Shown: positions 1 through 31,950 of the stretch, piece after piece
Layout: each line of letters opens with the position of its first letter
Position numbering within the stretch: the first letter of the stretch is position 1
Assembly (NCBI RefSeq): GCF_023856365.1
Contig: NC_064541.1
Location: 25,150,214-25,214,213 of the forward strand
Direction: 5' to 3'
Origin: Brienomyrus brachyistius
Lineage: Eukaryota; Chordata; Actinopteri; Osteoglossiformes; Mormyridae
DNA: 64,000 nucleotides
Program-made: the position numbers and the translations under genes
Notes under the pieces: generated by a model
Database searches by the model: none
Told to the model about the DNA's origin: nothing
The model's input: the letters and a program-made list of their open reading frames with translations, nothing else

Positions 1-386
1 AACACAGATTTTGCAGGCATTAACATTTCTGAATTGCAATTTTCCATCAACTGGTGTTTACTAAATCCCTGTTAAGCATTTATTAATCTAAAACCTTTAT
101 TAATCTAAAACACCAACCTGGGACCTGCAATTAGTCATTAACCCAGTTACTTAGCTGCTGTTCTATTTGCTTTAGCAAGTGATATGGATGTTGATTATTG
201 AATTAACCTAAAGCAGTATGAATTAAAGATGTCTTTGGTCTTGTTTGGGACAGAGAACCCATTCAAAAATCTTAGTAATTTACATTCAACAAATGTGGTA
301 TAAACCATATTTTTAGCAAAACTGCTATAAATCCCATTGGCTCATTGCCAGTTTGCAACTCTTCTACAATGTATTGTATACATCAC

Positions 387-437
387 AGAAGAGAAGAGAA
401 GAGAAGAGAAGAGAAGAGAAGAGAAGAGAAGAGAAGA
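387..437. repeat. (AGAAG)n microsatellite
   Basis: About ten perfect tandem copies of a 5-bp purine unit. The antisense pyrimidine strand gives false Leu/Phe/Ser-rich reading frames. Confidence 0.95.
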
Positions 438-3400
438 CAGGCTGGTGTAGCTGGGACTGGAGAGGACAGGGTGGTGAAGTGAGGATAGCAGAGGACAGTC
501 CAGTGCAGCAGTGAGAGCAGTGGACAGCCGAGCACAGTCCTGAACCACCCAGCTAAAACTCCCCTTTTCCAGGCCGAGTTGCAGCTAAAACAGGCCACCA
601 AGCTCCCTTAAGGCTCTGACCCTTATGAAAAAGTAACACACAAAGAAAAACATTATCTACCATGTGCTTGTTATATTACTAAAAGCACTGCATCTTCACC
701 CTTATATCTTAATACCTACTATGCACTCTTAACTGTAGAACATCAAATGATCTATTTAACAGCTATGATGTGCATTTACATTGACACCTGTGCATTTAAA
801 GAATGAAAACTTTACTACCTAACTATTGACCTCATTTCCAAGACTGTGTTCCTACCTGTGTTGTTAGGATGGAGATACTTAACTTTTATGCTGATTCTAG
901 AATTGGCTACCAGCTGTAATACAGTGAATTACCACGATCAGTACACAATGGGTGATTATCAATATGCGTACTTGGCCATGCTTCTCTTCTCGCTAACGAG
1001 TTTGACGTCACCTTCCACTGCCAAAGTACAGTTCCAATACTGAAGAACAGAAGTTCAGAGGAAGGTAAATATTCCAGGATGTCGTTCTTGCCCCACTCCA
1101 AACATCAAGGATGCATCGGCGAGACCCTCATCAATGAGAACAATCGCATGATTCATTGCACCCCAAGTTCAGTCTTGAAGTAGCAAGAATGGTTTTGCCA
1201 ACAACACAAATACGATTTTTGTGTTCTTGGTATTAACAAACACCCAATAACTATCCTTACAGGAGAACCTGCAGCAGTTCACATGCTGCTAATACCTGAT
1301 TAAATCCTCATGCTTTTTAAGGACAGGCTACACTGACCTCCCCCTTCTGAGGGTACAGGGTGTATCAGTCTTACTGCATCACATAATACATCTATTATCC
1401 TTTAGCTACCCGTCTGAGTATTGTGAATATTGTATATTGAGTTTTGTGGCTAATTATAAAGTAACTATAGGAATATTAACTGGGTATACATTTACTAGCC
1501 GAAAGGCTATTAGATGGTTTTAAAGGACTTAGTTATACAAACATAAATTAGTTCTGCATTGCCTAGTAAGGATATCTAGTTGAAATGGGCATTTCTATAA
1601 ATGTCATAATCACCAATCTGCACTGCAACAAAGCGGAGGTCTGCTGTTGCCAGGTCCTCCTATTCAGATGAGTGTCTGTCAGCTACCACCTTGCTGGAGA
1701 GCTCAGTAACATAACAGACCTTGAAAAGCTCTGTCTGAAGTTCTCCCTTGATGAAACCATGCTAGCTGTTAAGAGTGCAAAAGACTTCAACACAAGCACT
1801 GAACTGTAGGAACCAGCCGGTTTGTCTTAACAGACTGCCCCAGCTAGATTAATATTCACTAGTTATCAATTTAACTAGCCATACTATGCTACTACTTAGT
1901 TACACTGCAATTGTAGTTTTTTGTGCCAGTTAGGACAGGGGTAGGAACCTGATCCATGGAGAGCCGGTGTGGATGCAGGTTTCTGGGATGACCTCTCAGT
2001 CAGCGAATTCATATTATATTCATATATACTAATCAAACAAACAAGAGTACAAGTCCATTCATATTACATCTAGACTGATGGGGGCTAAACTGGAGATAAA
2101 AAAGAATAAAACCCAAAGTGAGACAAATATTCTAAAACAGGCTTGGTCCTGGCCAGGACTAAACCATTTCCCCAAAGCCAGTCATCCCAGTCAGACCACA
2201 GCTGCCACTTTCAGAAAGGCCCCCTTCCTCTGGTACTCACCTGTGCGCCACATTTCAGCCCTTAAACTTCCACTCCTAATTACGGTCATCAGATTGCGAT
2301 ATGAACACATACCGCACTGCAAATCGTCTCTGTTAAATAGATTTGTTCATTGTTTTGCAGCAGCGTTGTGCGAGGGTGTGTAAACCTGCCTCAGCATAGC
2401 GATTCCACATAGCAAGGGCTGCAGAAAAGGTCACTATGACTTGTCTGGGTCGCTTGGGAAACCAGTCATAATAGCCCAAGGCGGGGAGCGGGCAGGGAGT
2501 CTGGTTGGCGTGTCTGAATTTGACTAAGCATTTTTCATCTTTCCTAAGCCTCCACGCACACATCAGCATCTCAGCACACGCTGGGCCCCCCATCAAGGAC
2601 AGCTGACACACCATGGTAAAGCAGCACTATCACTAATCATTTCCCACATTATTTTCTAGCTCAAATTTGTTCCATTCATAGATGCACTAACATATGTCAA
2701 TCACATGCAGCCTGATATTCCCTGAACGATTATCAATATGCAGCAAGTACTTCATGAGATCACAAGCATTGGTCATTACATCTTGTCATCCTTTGACCAT
2801 TAAGCTACACCAGGCTAAATTTGGAGACATGGGATCTAAATAAAGATCTATAACCTTATGCTGCATGTAGGGTTATTCCTGCAGAATGTGCATTTATGTT
2901 TTTTATGTTTTATGTATTTTATGTTTAAATCAGTTTAAATGTGTAAAATATAAGAAAACGATATACTGTCTGTCTAGTGCAATGCACTCTTTTGCATTAT
3001 ATGGACTGTCTTTGCATTTTGTCTGACTGGCACTATATGTTGGTCTGTGCCCTGCATTCTCCTTGCTGTATGCACCAGAATTTTCCCTGGGGATTAATCA
3101 AGTCCATCTTAAAATTACCCTCAGTCCTAAACGTTGTATTTACATGTGCATATTAATGTTATCCTATGACCTTTACCGAGATAAGTAGTATTGGATATTA
3201 AAGTCAATTAAAACAATTAATTCAAAATATTTTTCCAAAAATTGTAAATATACTTTTGTTATAAGCAGAGAAGGTTTCATTGAAAATTATTTTATAAAGA
3301 TTAAATGCTTAAAAACGTTTAATTCGTTAATGATTGACAAATTTTCTATTTGTGCTCGTATAAATTGGATTTTAATATTTAATCAGAATGCAAGGTGATG

Positions 3401-3763
3401 GTTTCATAAATGCTTATTTTTAATAAGCATGTCAATGAGTGTAAGTATGTTAGGGACCCTTTTATAATGCAAAATGACCAGCCAAGTGCTGTATAAAATC
3501 AGGAATGAGCTATTCACGTCATTTCATACAATATGTTTGAAGTAAAAAGGCATCCGCAGAGAAATGTCAACCAGCACCCATACGATTCAGAGAGAAAAAC
3601 CCCAGGCAGACCCATGGAAATATGGCGAGCTGGAGAATGAACAATGAAATGCGGCTGTGGAAGACGGAAAAGACGTTAGAGAGTCTGACTTGTCCAAGCA
3701 GAGGGGCTTCTGAGAAGCACTTCAGTCTCTAGCTTTGAGGAGTTCCCCCATCTGATTTGGCCG

Positions 3764-3790
3764 ATAAATAAATAAATAAATAAATAAATA
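3764..3790. repeat. (AAAT)n microsatellite
   Basis: Between six and seven perfect copies of a 4-bp unit (AAAT). Confidence 0.95.
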
Positions 3791-6700
3791 GAAGATGCTC
3801 CAGTCTCCGTGAGCTCCATCCCCTCTCATGCATGGCTGCCAGTGATGGTCTACTGGGTGTCATCTCTTATTGGCATGACACAAAGCCCGTGCCAAGCGCC
3901 GCTGCCTCGATTCTCCGAGCTAAAGCGGCCTCTGGATAAAAGCTTGCAAAATGACTCGTGTGAGCACAGAAAGTTAGAAATGTTAGGCTGGAACGAGGAA
4001 GTGGAGTGGAGAGGGGAGGGACCGCGGCTGTCGTTCCAAAGTGCTGCCGCGGCGCTGCGACCTTCAGCACATGGAGCCGGGGACAGCTGGAAGAGCTTCG
4101 TATTGCAAACTCAAGGAATAGCAGGTAGAGTACCATTCATGATGCTTTTTCTGGCCGTCGGCCGGGAGACTAGTTTTTAACAGTTTGTTTAACTCGAAAA
4201 TGAACAGTAAATGTTTGAAAGAAACCACCAGAAAGCGGAAAAATGCATCTCCTGAAGTTCTGAGCAGGTGCGCTAGCGGGACTCAAATCCAGCAAGATAC
4301 GCGTGATACTGCAGGCAGCAGCGGCAAGCTCACATGATATTCGATTTTTCTTCAAAAACATAAACGAAAGCGTGTTGTTAATGAATGTCGGGAATATTTT
4401 GCCTGTGTGGTTATTTTAAAAAAGGGGGGAAATCGTTATCTTATCCAGAAAAGTAAAGGAATTATATCTCATCGTATTCCTAAGGTACTGTTTTTAAATA
4501 ATTGTCCAGGAATCGCTTACGTACTTTTTCCAAACAACCCAAATATGAGTGAATAGTATTTCATACTGTCAAAAAATATTAATTACGTGGAAAAATCCGC
4601 TTGGCGTCAAAGAAAAAATAAGTTCGTTCCTTTCGCTTTCGAAGGGGGGACACCTGTTGATACGAGCCCGTCCGGCTTATGCCAGTTATTTCGGAGGCAT
4701 TTCTAAGTCAAACAAAAAGTTTTGTAGAGTTTCAAATGTGCTGCCACTTTACTGAAACGAGAACTTACTGCTGAATATATAAAAGTAGGCAGCTTTTACT
4801 CCAAATGAAACAAACATGTTATCCCCCAACTCTTACACAATATAGATATATGTCATGTTCTGAAATATGGTTTGTTGCGCAGTTTTTATACTGCACAAAT
4901 TTGACCTTTTGTCCATACTATATATGTATTAAAACGTTTATTCACCTAGGCCTATATAATGAGCCGAATACAATAAAACATACATTTAAATCAATCTACT
5001 TTTTAATGAAGATCAATTAATCAAAGTGCATTGTAATTATCTGAATCAGATTGTTAAATGTCATTTTACCTTTTTATTGTGTCTGGATAAAAAGCGATTC
5101 CAGTAGGCTCTCCCTCCTGTCATCCTCCCGTGATTAACTATGTATATATGTTTCTGCTCAATTTTTCAAGTAAGCATACCTGTATTAAATTTATAATGTT
5201 TTTATTAAAAGGATGCTACTGTAGTACAGACGCGGGTAATTCCAATTAGCACTGGAATTTATCCCGCTTGACTCATTAATTCTAGCGCTACAATTAGTGG
5301 GCAGGGCATTTTGTTGCAAGTTGTTTCTCACTTTTAGGTTTAGCTAAAAATGACGAACCACTTTATGGAAGACTTATCTTTGAAATTTGGTCGTCTAACA
5401 CTCTACAAGTAGCAAGTGGTTTGTCCTTTTAGTTATGGGGACGAAATATTAATTGTCACGATTCGATTTTTCCTTGCTTATAGCAAAGCCCCATTAAGTG
5501 TTTCTGTTACCATTCTATTTTACACATTTTTAAAATGAACCGGTGAGAGCGACACAAAATCGAATCCATTTCAGGACGGAAGAGGTGACTTTCATCATGA
5601 AATTTGTTGTGAAAGTATCATACGGAAGCAGTGTTCTCTAGCTTTAAGATATAAATGACGAACATTTGTGATAAAAAACTAAATTTATTGATTACCCAAT
5701 TTCAAATGAACTCGAATATGCGATTAAATAGATACCTAGTTCTCTTTTTCAAATCGCCTTTTAGAAAAATAAATATAATGTCCGTCAAAGTTCCTTCCTA
5801 TTTAACGAATTTTAATTATTCTCCACTTCTTCAATAGTTATTTATTGATAATTAAATGTATCATTTGTAAAAAGCAAAACCTATTTTCTATTTTAATGGG
5901 TTTATCGAAAATTCATTACAAGTGAAATGGACGTATTAGACATAATTGCTTTTATTCAATTCACATAAAATTATTCTACCAACATTCGAAAATATTTAGA
6001 TTTTACCTCTTTGGATAGTTTAATGCCCAAAAATAAACTGTAAAATTGGCCCAAAAATGCGGACGCCCTTCAGTGTACTTTGTTGTTCGTGTACTGGAGC
6101 AGATATCAGCGATTGGAAGGTAAGCAGGAGACGCCTCACAGAAGCGCAGCCCCGCGTGTGCGGGAGGCGGCAGAGCTGCCTAGCGTTTCCGCGCTTCAGT
6201 GGGGCAATCAGGTGTATCAGATGCAAATGGGGCCGCTTCAGGAAACCCCCATTTTAATTACCCGATATTTCCACTACACCCTCGAAACTTGGTTTCCTCA
6301 CATGTTCTGAAATGAACGGATAGAAAACTATAAAAGGAACTGAACAGTGCATGTGCAACTTACAGCGTAACACCAAACCCAGAAAACTGACAATCAAGTC
6401 TGCAGAATTTAGTCAATATTATTGGGATATGGCCTATGCGTCCTCTTTATATTATTGGGTAGTCATTGTAACCGGACAGAAAGAAAGCTGAAAATTCATG
6501 CCTGTAGAAATACTACCCCAGATTCTGCCAAGTCCCCGTAATTACAGCCTCTCTGTAGCGTGGATTTACTATCAGAGTAGCCGCCATTCCAAAAACTCCT
6601 TTGACTTTTAGCATGAATTTCGCGACCGCTCGTGTGGTTGCATTTTGTCTGTTTAACGGCCCTGCTGCCACTTTCTACCCCCCCTCGCCTGACCCTGTTT

Positions 6701-8355
6701 TCTTCACACTCTGCTCAGCACATACAGCCCTCCTGACCTCCCCCCCCCCTCCCGCTCACGCCCCACCCGAGAGGTGGGACTGGAGACTGTGCCGCTTAAC
6801 CCGCAGCCCTCTTCCTGCCTTTGAGCTTGCGGCGCTGCGTGCTGCGTGTTAAGGCCCCTGCTGCAATGGTTCTTCCTGCCAGGCTGGAATTCCCCGGGGC
6901 TTGAAGTATGGTCACCAGGGGCACCTGTAGGCCAGCTGCCCGACCTGCCAGGATGCTGGATCTTATCGTCGGCAGCATGGTGCTCCTAGCATGTCCAGTG
7001 CTACCAGTCCTCAGACCTCAATACTTACTACTGTCTCTCCACTTAGCACCCTATAAGAAATAACCAAAAGCTGAGCACAGGAACTGAGGGAAATGACATC
7101 AATGGTATGGTAATGGAGGAGGCGCAGAGGAGGGTGTGGAGGAGCAGGGAAAGCAGCAGACATGGAGTCGGTATCACAGGGAGCGGAGGTCAGGTGGAGA
7201 CACTCATTCCTGAAGCGCCACTTACCATTACTGGGCAATTTTGGTTTGATGAGAGGCTGCCTTTAGCCCAAATATGGCAGAACAGCCTCCAGCAAAGCAT
7301 TTTACCAGCTTTCTGTGTAAAGGTGCTGAACACCTGCACCTGTAAAGAGACTCCGTTTTTAACTGGACCGAGGGCTACCTAAGAGCGCCTCCTGGAGGCA
7401 TGCGTGGCTGTCCCTGTCGCAGTCCGCGCTGAGGAATGTGTGCCAGGCTCAGGGGGCGCCCCCTTCGCCCAGGCCAGCTGTTAAACGGCACAGGGACAAA
7501 GCCCCGCTGCCCCCCCCACCCCCCCGGCGGCTGCGGTGATCTCGCCCTCTACGGCATGCTGCTTCCCGCAGTTCGTTCCAGATCCGTGGAGCCATCTGTC
7601 AGTGAAACAGGAAGGCCTGGGTTCCCCTTCTCCCCTGGGCCCAGCCGCGCTATTTCAAGGAGCTTCACTTCTCCCTGTGTGGCCCGGCCCCTCGCAGGAC
7701 ATCTTGGAGCTGCCGTCAGGCCCATCTGCCGTGGGCCGTGCTGCATTATTAATGCGGCGGCTCAGGCCAGGGCGCGGCCTGCACTACATTGCCTCTCCTT
7801 ACAGAAACTTCTTCATCCCCTCCCGTCTATACCACCCGCCCACCCCCCCCCCACCCGTCAATCAAATTTTCTTGCTTTTGTCTCCACGCCTGCTCGCTGC
7901 AGCAGCGGCCGGACCATGCAGCGCATCCATGCGTGACCAATAAATTAGCAGCGACATGAGCGCAGAGTAGCTGGGAAAGACCCGGGGTGGGAGGGGGGGG
8001 TTGACAATACCGGCCACGATGACCTGGGGGCCAGTTAATTTTCTGCTTAATTTTGCACCAGTCAGTTTGCATTTTTGGATCATTATGCTGTGGGAAATTA
8101 ACAATAAATAACAAATGTGGTCTGTATAGCCCCCCCCATCCCTTAGTCAGGCCCCAGCTCTGTCAGTCCCATAATGAAAATGTCTGGAGTTTGCATGTAA
8201 GACGTGTTTGGTGGGACACCAGGGTCCACCTCTGATGGGTTGGTGGTTGAGAGAGCGGGGGGGTCTTTCTTCGGCACGGCTGTCCTCACTACGCCTGATC
8301 ACATGCCAACACACGCTTTCCACTGTCTCCCCCCCCCACAGAGTACCTTCACCGA

Positions 8356-25929
<17,574 letters not shown>

Positions 25930-26965
25930 GCAGGTACAGATGTACACACACATACAGAGCCACAAAGGTACACTGTGCAGATTGAGGCATAAGGACACAC
26001 ACAGGTGCATATACATATACACACCAAGGCACGAGCACACACACCCATGCTCACCAAAACAGTTTGAGCCCATTATTTTCATCAATTTAATTTACAGTAT
26101 AAACGTAAGATTACGGGAAAACTGATCATTTATACAGGAATTCAGTCTGACCATTAAATGGAAGTACTATTGACATATAAAGGAATCTAGGTTACTGGAA
26201 ATCTTATAGATGAACGCAAACATCACAATTAGCAGATTCATGGAAAGGAATTGGTTGTTATATGCAAATATTTCCTACAAGGCAAATGTGCGGTTAAAAT
26301 AAGTTATTCAAAGTTAAGTCTCAACAAAGCATATGATTTATATGAAGTTAAATGTGAAGTAATGTTAAACTCATAAATAAATATTTTTATATACTTTTAT
26401 GAAATGCACCTTAACATTGTGTTTTTTTTGGCTCAATTAAATGTATTTCTTTTTTTATATTATAAAGATAGAAGTACAGCTCTTATATTCCTCCAGTTAC
26501 AGGCAGTCTTGACCTGAATGTGTTATGTGTTGTAAACAAAATGAAATGCTTGTTTTACTTGTTCCATAGTCTTCTGTAGTCCCATGGCCTTGAACTGCAT
26601 GTACATATGGTGTAAATTATATATCTGCAGAACATACACCTGACGTGGTGGCACACATTTACGTGAAAATATGTACATTTAGGGTTGTTTTAATACCACT
26701 GCTTAAAAAGAGTCTCATTTTTTAATACTGATTTTTTTATTCGTGCTTTTGGATTGCTTCTTTTATTTTAAAAAATGTTTGGATTTCATTTTGGTTTAGA
26801 GTAGCGTGCTTTTCTCGGACAATTATTTCCCAATATTAAAGCCTGACTTCTCCCTCCCCCTTTTTGTTTTGGATTTTCTGCATGTTTCAAACTCTCTGCA
26901 AGCTGAGGAGCTCATTTGTTGCATCATTAAATATTAGACGTTGTTATTGTGTACCAGAATAAAAA
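25930..26965 (+). terminator. ikzf1: ikzf1 3' untranslated region with candidate poly(A) signals
   Basis: AT-rich sequence follows the stop. Candidate signals are ATTAAA near 26834 and AATAAA at 26958-26963, the latter followed by GT-rich sequence. CA-rich stretches lie just after the stop at 25940-26045. The true cleavage site is unknown. Confidence 0.5.
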
Positions 26966-27179
26966 CGCCAAAACAGGAGTAGATGTGGGATATATGCAGA
27001 GGTGGCATTTGAGGTAACCTCATCCCCAGGTATACCAATGCGACACCGAGGAATTTTTCACGGTGCAAGGCAGAACTCTGACACTCACTGAGTGCAGCCC
27101 CTCACATTCGCGCCTCTGTGCAGGTCTGTCTTTCAGATTGTATAAAAAAAAAACGTTAACATTTATCTTTACACAGACA

Positions 27180-27335
27180 CCAAACACGCACACACACACA
27201 CACATATATATGTGTGTGTGCATATATATAATTTATATAAATACATATATATAAATATACATGCATATTTATATAAATATACGTGTGTGTGTCTATATAT
27301 ATCATATTATACACACACACACACACACACACAGA
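27180..27335. repeat. Compound CA/TA/TG microsatellite
   Basis: Alternating tracts of CA, TA and TG dinucleotides. The two ends are partly complementary and could fold back. Confidence 0.9.
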
Positions 27336-29499
27336 TTCAGAGCAGAGCGGTAGGCAGTATATACATGGCAAAATGACAGAATAATTGGAGAGCTACCTAC
27401 ATGTATATTTCCATTCGGTCATTTTGAGGACAAAGAAGCATCCAGTGACTGCAGACACAGGTGATTAAATCCCAGAGGTGACAATCTATCCAGTGATTAC
27501 CCAGGGATGGGCAAAGAAACAGACTCAGTGATGGAGGTCAGCTGGTGTTTTGGATATAATCTGTTTTCTCACTGAAGCGCTTTGGTACTCTGTGGCTATT
27601 CATTTATCTATGGAACTTTCACATCTTCTTCACACCCTGTAATTATTAAATAAATGATAATTGTTAATGAAGTGATTATTGCTCTAACGTATTAAAACTC
27701 TATCAGAGAAGATGCAGTTGTTGTAGCTGTTTTGTAATAAAACTACAGAAATGTTGATGGTTCAGGCAAAGCAGTTAAAGCCACGCTACTTGTGGCAAAA
27801 CTGGTGTCTTAAAAGAGCTGAATGACAGGCTTAACTCCCAGGTTTCCTGTCACCATGGACATCCATAAAGCATGCAGTTTGTACCCACGGCAATTACAGA
27901 AATACAATCACAGTAGATTGCATCCCATCTGTTCATTAAGCTACAAAGCAAAAAGACAAAGCCTAGTTAAATAACTAATGCTTAATAACTTTATAGTATT
28001 TATGTTTGACATGCAAGCACATTTTGTTTGGTGTTTTTACAATTTTTTTTTTACTATAATTTTTTTAATTGAGAATTCTTTAGTATTTTATCCATATACT
28101 TGCTCCAAGTCCTCCATTGCAGGTGAAAGGGGACATAAAATGGGCACAGTACCACATAAGCAGGACCATTATTGGAATTGACATTTCTCAGCTGCCCCAT
28201 GTCTATTTCTACACTAGAGAAAACAACTCTGTGTCTTTACAAGAGAAAATGTCCAGAATCTCCGTATTGTTTAACCTGCGAAATCTATGCTCAGTAGTAT
28301 TGAAATACTGTATATCCTCAATATCAATAAAAAAAAAACTTTTTATATTATCTAGTGTTTGTCTTATTAAATATTTCTGGAAATCATTATTGTTTAAAGT
28401 AACCCACGTTAAACTTTAGGAACTGTGACAGTATCAGTTACAAACAATAATATCAGATGTAATTCTTATTTGTCCCATTTTAAGAAATTTCCAAACTTCT
28501 TACCAAATTGTCTTAATTTCATGCAATATATATATAAAAAAAACAGCTGTCTCAGCTGAATGATGTTTCACCTGGGAAACTATCTTAAAAACTAAGACAC
28601 ATGTTTAAGAACATGCAAGTTGATATCTGATATAATACTGTGACATACTAAAGAGGGAAAAAGCATGCAAAGTGGTGAATAGTCCAGGCCCTTGCAGGCA
28701 GGTAAATGTGTCAGTGGCTTGCTAATTTTTACACAGCAGCTGGTATGTTCAATATGTAACTGGAGATTGATCCTTCCAATTGTAAAGAACAAAAGATGAG
28801 TTACAGATTAATTTATACACTTTAGACACTGCACTGTAATTTCTTGGGAACTAAATTATATTGTAAATGGTATAATGAAACCATGACTGACTCATCTTAG
28901 AGGTCAACTGCTACCCAGTCCTCTGGACGTTCGGGAAGAATTGGGGTTAAAGACGATATACTATTACAGTAGATGCAAAGGCACAGCACAATTTTGTCAC
29001 AAATGACAAGATGCACAAAACATACACTGCTGATGGATCCATGCATACCAACCTCCAGTAAGCAGGAATGAAATACAATGTTGACACGGGAAAATGAAAC
29101 AGCTTCCATCTTTTTTAGAAAACGTCACCTAAGGTCTGGACTGTGAGCAGTGGAATATTGAACTTGATTTGAGAATGAAAGCTTCGAATTATTTAACATC
29201 GGCCCTCTGCCCGCCAGATTCAGCAAAGTTTATATTGTGAAAGGTTGAGGCCACACACAGAATTTGACTTCATGCAGGTGTTCATGAAATCCCCTCATCG
29301 TAGAATATGGCAGCATCATGAACAAACATGATGGTCTGTAAAACAAATTCATATTCCTTGGTGATTACAATGCAGAGCGTCATTGGCTGCCCATTTGTGG
29401 TCATTTCTCTGGCCATAGATTTTGCATTTACAAACTATTGTGTTAAATGTCTGTCTCTTTCTCTCTCTCTCTCTCACTCTGAGATACAACTCAGACACT

Positions 29500-29643
29500 C
29501 AGAGGTGGAAATTTCAGGCCCAGAAAGTAATCCAGTTGAAGTTTTTGCTTCGACAAGGAGCTGAGTACTCTGTATCGTTGACTCTTTATGCTCAAATGGT
29601 TGGACCGGATTTTTACTTTCTGGAACTGAAATTTCCACCTCTG
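29500..29643. mobile_element. 144-bp inverted-repeat element (hAT-type MITE)
   Basis: The left end begins CAGAGGTGGAAATTTCAG and the right end is its inverted complement, about 30 nt with two mismatches. The flanks CAGACACT and TAAACACT match at six of eight positions, consistent with an old 8-bp target duplication as in hAT elements. There is no coding capacity. Confidence 0.85.
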
Positions 29644-31769
29644 TAAACACTGTTACTCCAATGCAGTTTGTTCACATTTGCCGCACTGTGCCATGATTGC
29701 CGTTTCTCCGTTTCTGTGAAAGATTTACCTGCATCTCAGGCACCATCCACACAGTTTCTTCAGAAACTGTTAGCCTGTGCCTGCTTTTGAAGCTCACTCG
29801 CCAAGTCTAACTCTAATCTGACACACCCTGCTCATAGGCATTCAGATTAATGCACTGCAGTGATTCTGCCTTTGTGACAGTAATTTAGTTACTTCGGTGT
29901 TATGGTCCTTTTTTATGGAGAGTGCCCATCATTTCATCCGTCCCCTGCAGACGGGAATCCAGGAGCCAAAACTCCACTCCAAACCATTCAGGGAGGCGGG
30001 GAGTGAGGATAAGCGGGAGCGGCCAGCACCTCCGGGACATGGCTGTAGCAGAGCGTACGGACCATCTCCAGCGGATTCCATAAGAGACCACATTGCCACC
30101 AGATGGCCGCTGGACCAGTCGGCAGGAACGGGAAACAGCTGCAGTAAACTGGGAGGTGGGGGAGGGGTGATTTGCATAGGAGGGACAATCTGCTTGACAA
30201 AACAGCTCCTTGAACTGGATCATAGACTCAAGCGGGGCGTCTCACTTCTCCTTTATGTACCTGACACATGCTCACCCGCTTGCACACATTCATAGCCTCT
30301 ATCTTCTCAGAATCTGCCAAAGGTCAGCGCTGATCTCCTTCCAGCTTTGCGCTTCTTGCATCTGCAGCAGAGTAGAACATATTCTTAGCTCATTGCAGCT
30401 CTGGGGGGGGGTGGGGAAATCCAGCTCCGGGGGGGCCCTGATCCACTTCACCCACTGACTGCCCTTTCAGCCCATGGCGACCCACACGTGACCCATCTCT
30501 CTGCCCAACTGTTAAAATGATTACTACACATTTGGCTTCATCTTCATTCAAATACTCCGCTCTTTTCCAATTTTCACTGCTGCTGTTACTGACGCATGGA
30601 ATGAATCCTTTAACCCCTTTCCAGGTTGTCGTGGCTTGTAAAGAAGCTTAATTTCGGCGTATTGATGTGACAAAAATGACACATATATGAATAAGCATCA
30701 CCTGTATATAGGAACACCAGTATATGATTAAACAACAGTGTATGAGAAAATCTTGCATGTAACACCTGTGTCTGGGACAGCTGTTTGTGACACCAGCAGT
30801 GTGTTGGTTCTCCTGTATATCATAACACCAGTCTACTGAAGCTTGTATCTAATGACACCTGAGTGTAGTAATGGCTGTACGCAGTGGCACTTGTGCATAG
30901 TGCTGTTTTAATAGAGCTGTATCCTGTGGCCTCTGCGACTCCTGGAAAAATAAATTAATACATTCCGACACAGTATAATTGCCTCTTTCCCTGCCTATCT
31001 AATGTTCACTAGGGTTGTACGGCTGAGAACTATCCACTCTCCCCAGAACATAGCACCGATAGGGCTTGGCCCTGTTTTTTAAACATTATGGAATGAATGG
31101 TTCACACTTTCAGCAACATGATCCAAAAGAGAAATGAGCCCCTGGTCATAGTACTTCAAGCATCCAGAACATGTACTACCTGCAACATCCTGCAGACGCA
31201 CTTCCTCAAACATCCAAACCAGGGGTGGACTAACTTCTCAGGGGGCCCTAGGCTGACATGGGCAGGGGGCCATGGGCTGACATGGGCAGGGAGCCACTGA
31301 AGATATTTTTGGAGCTGAAAGAGAAATGAGGGAATTATAAAGAAATTGAACATCAATAATATTCCAATCAAAGTGTGGAATGCCAGCAGTAAAACTTACC
31401 AGTCGGGGTGGGGTTAGGGTTAATCCTGCTGTCAATAAAATTTGCTGATAAGTGGGATTGTGATATCGCACCAAAAGATCGACTGGCCAAATTTTATCCA
31501 ATCTCTCTTTCCCTAAAATTAGTGCGGAATTCTTGCATCACCTAATTTAATTGTGTTCTCTCCACATCTGATCACAAGTTGTCTACCACTTTAGCAAGAC
31601 AGTATCAGACACCGAAGATGTAATGTTAGTTGTGTAACTTTGTGCCACTTTCTTCTCTTTGTGCCAGTTTCGTTCGCTTGGCAGGGGACAACCCGTAGAC
31701 TCCAGTGCAACTTAGTTTTAAAGACAGACAGTCACTAAAAAGGCAAATAACATATATGTTGCTCTCATT

Positions 31770-31950
31770 TAATTCAATTCAGTTAAATTTGCACAACATT
31801 ACATTGTCTCAAAGCACTTTACAGTATCCCTACCCAAAGCCACAGTGAGCAAGCCAGAGGGTACAGTGGCAAGGAAGAACTTCTAGAAGGAAGAAACCTT
31901 GCGAGGAACCAGACTCAGAGGGGGAGTCCATCCTTCAGGGCCCAGCAGAA
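31770..31950 (+). repeat. Widespread fish interspersed repeat fragment
   Basis: Contains CATTGTCTCAAAGCACTTTA, GCAAGCCAGAGGGTACAGTG, GGAAGAAACCTTG and GAGGAACCAGACTCA, words I recall from a very common fish repeat. The class is not assigned. Confidence 0.6.

Larger units (their letters stand above)
1..8341. other. Upstream region of ikzf1, no coding exon recognised
   Basis: No open frame here resembles a known protein. The stretch 2900-6000 is strongly AT-rich. GC-rich, CpG-containing sequence occurs near 3880-4090, 6120-6200 and 7380-7930, and could contain the noncoding first exon or promoter of ikzf1, which must lie upstream of the acceptor at 8341. Runs of C occur near 6740 and 7510. A short stretch at 1930-2010 (GGAGAGCCGGTGTGG and neighbours) looks like an interspersed fish repeat. 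Confidence 0.4.

Noticed and set aside
7436..7943. Overlapping plus-strand frames of 166 and 135 codons
   Set aside because: GC-rich low-complexity sequence without recognisable domains; two frames are open equally. Could be part of a noncoding ikzf1 exon or promoter.
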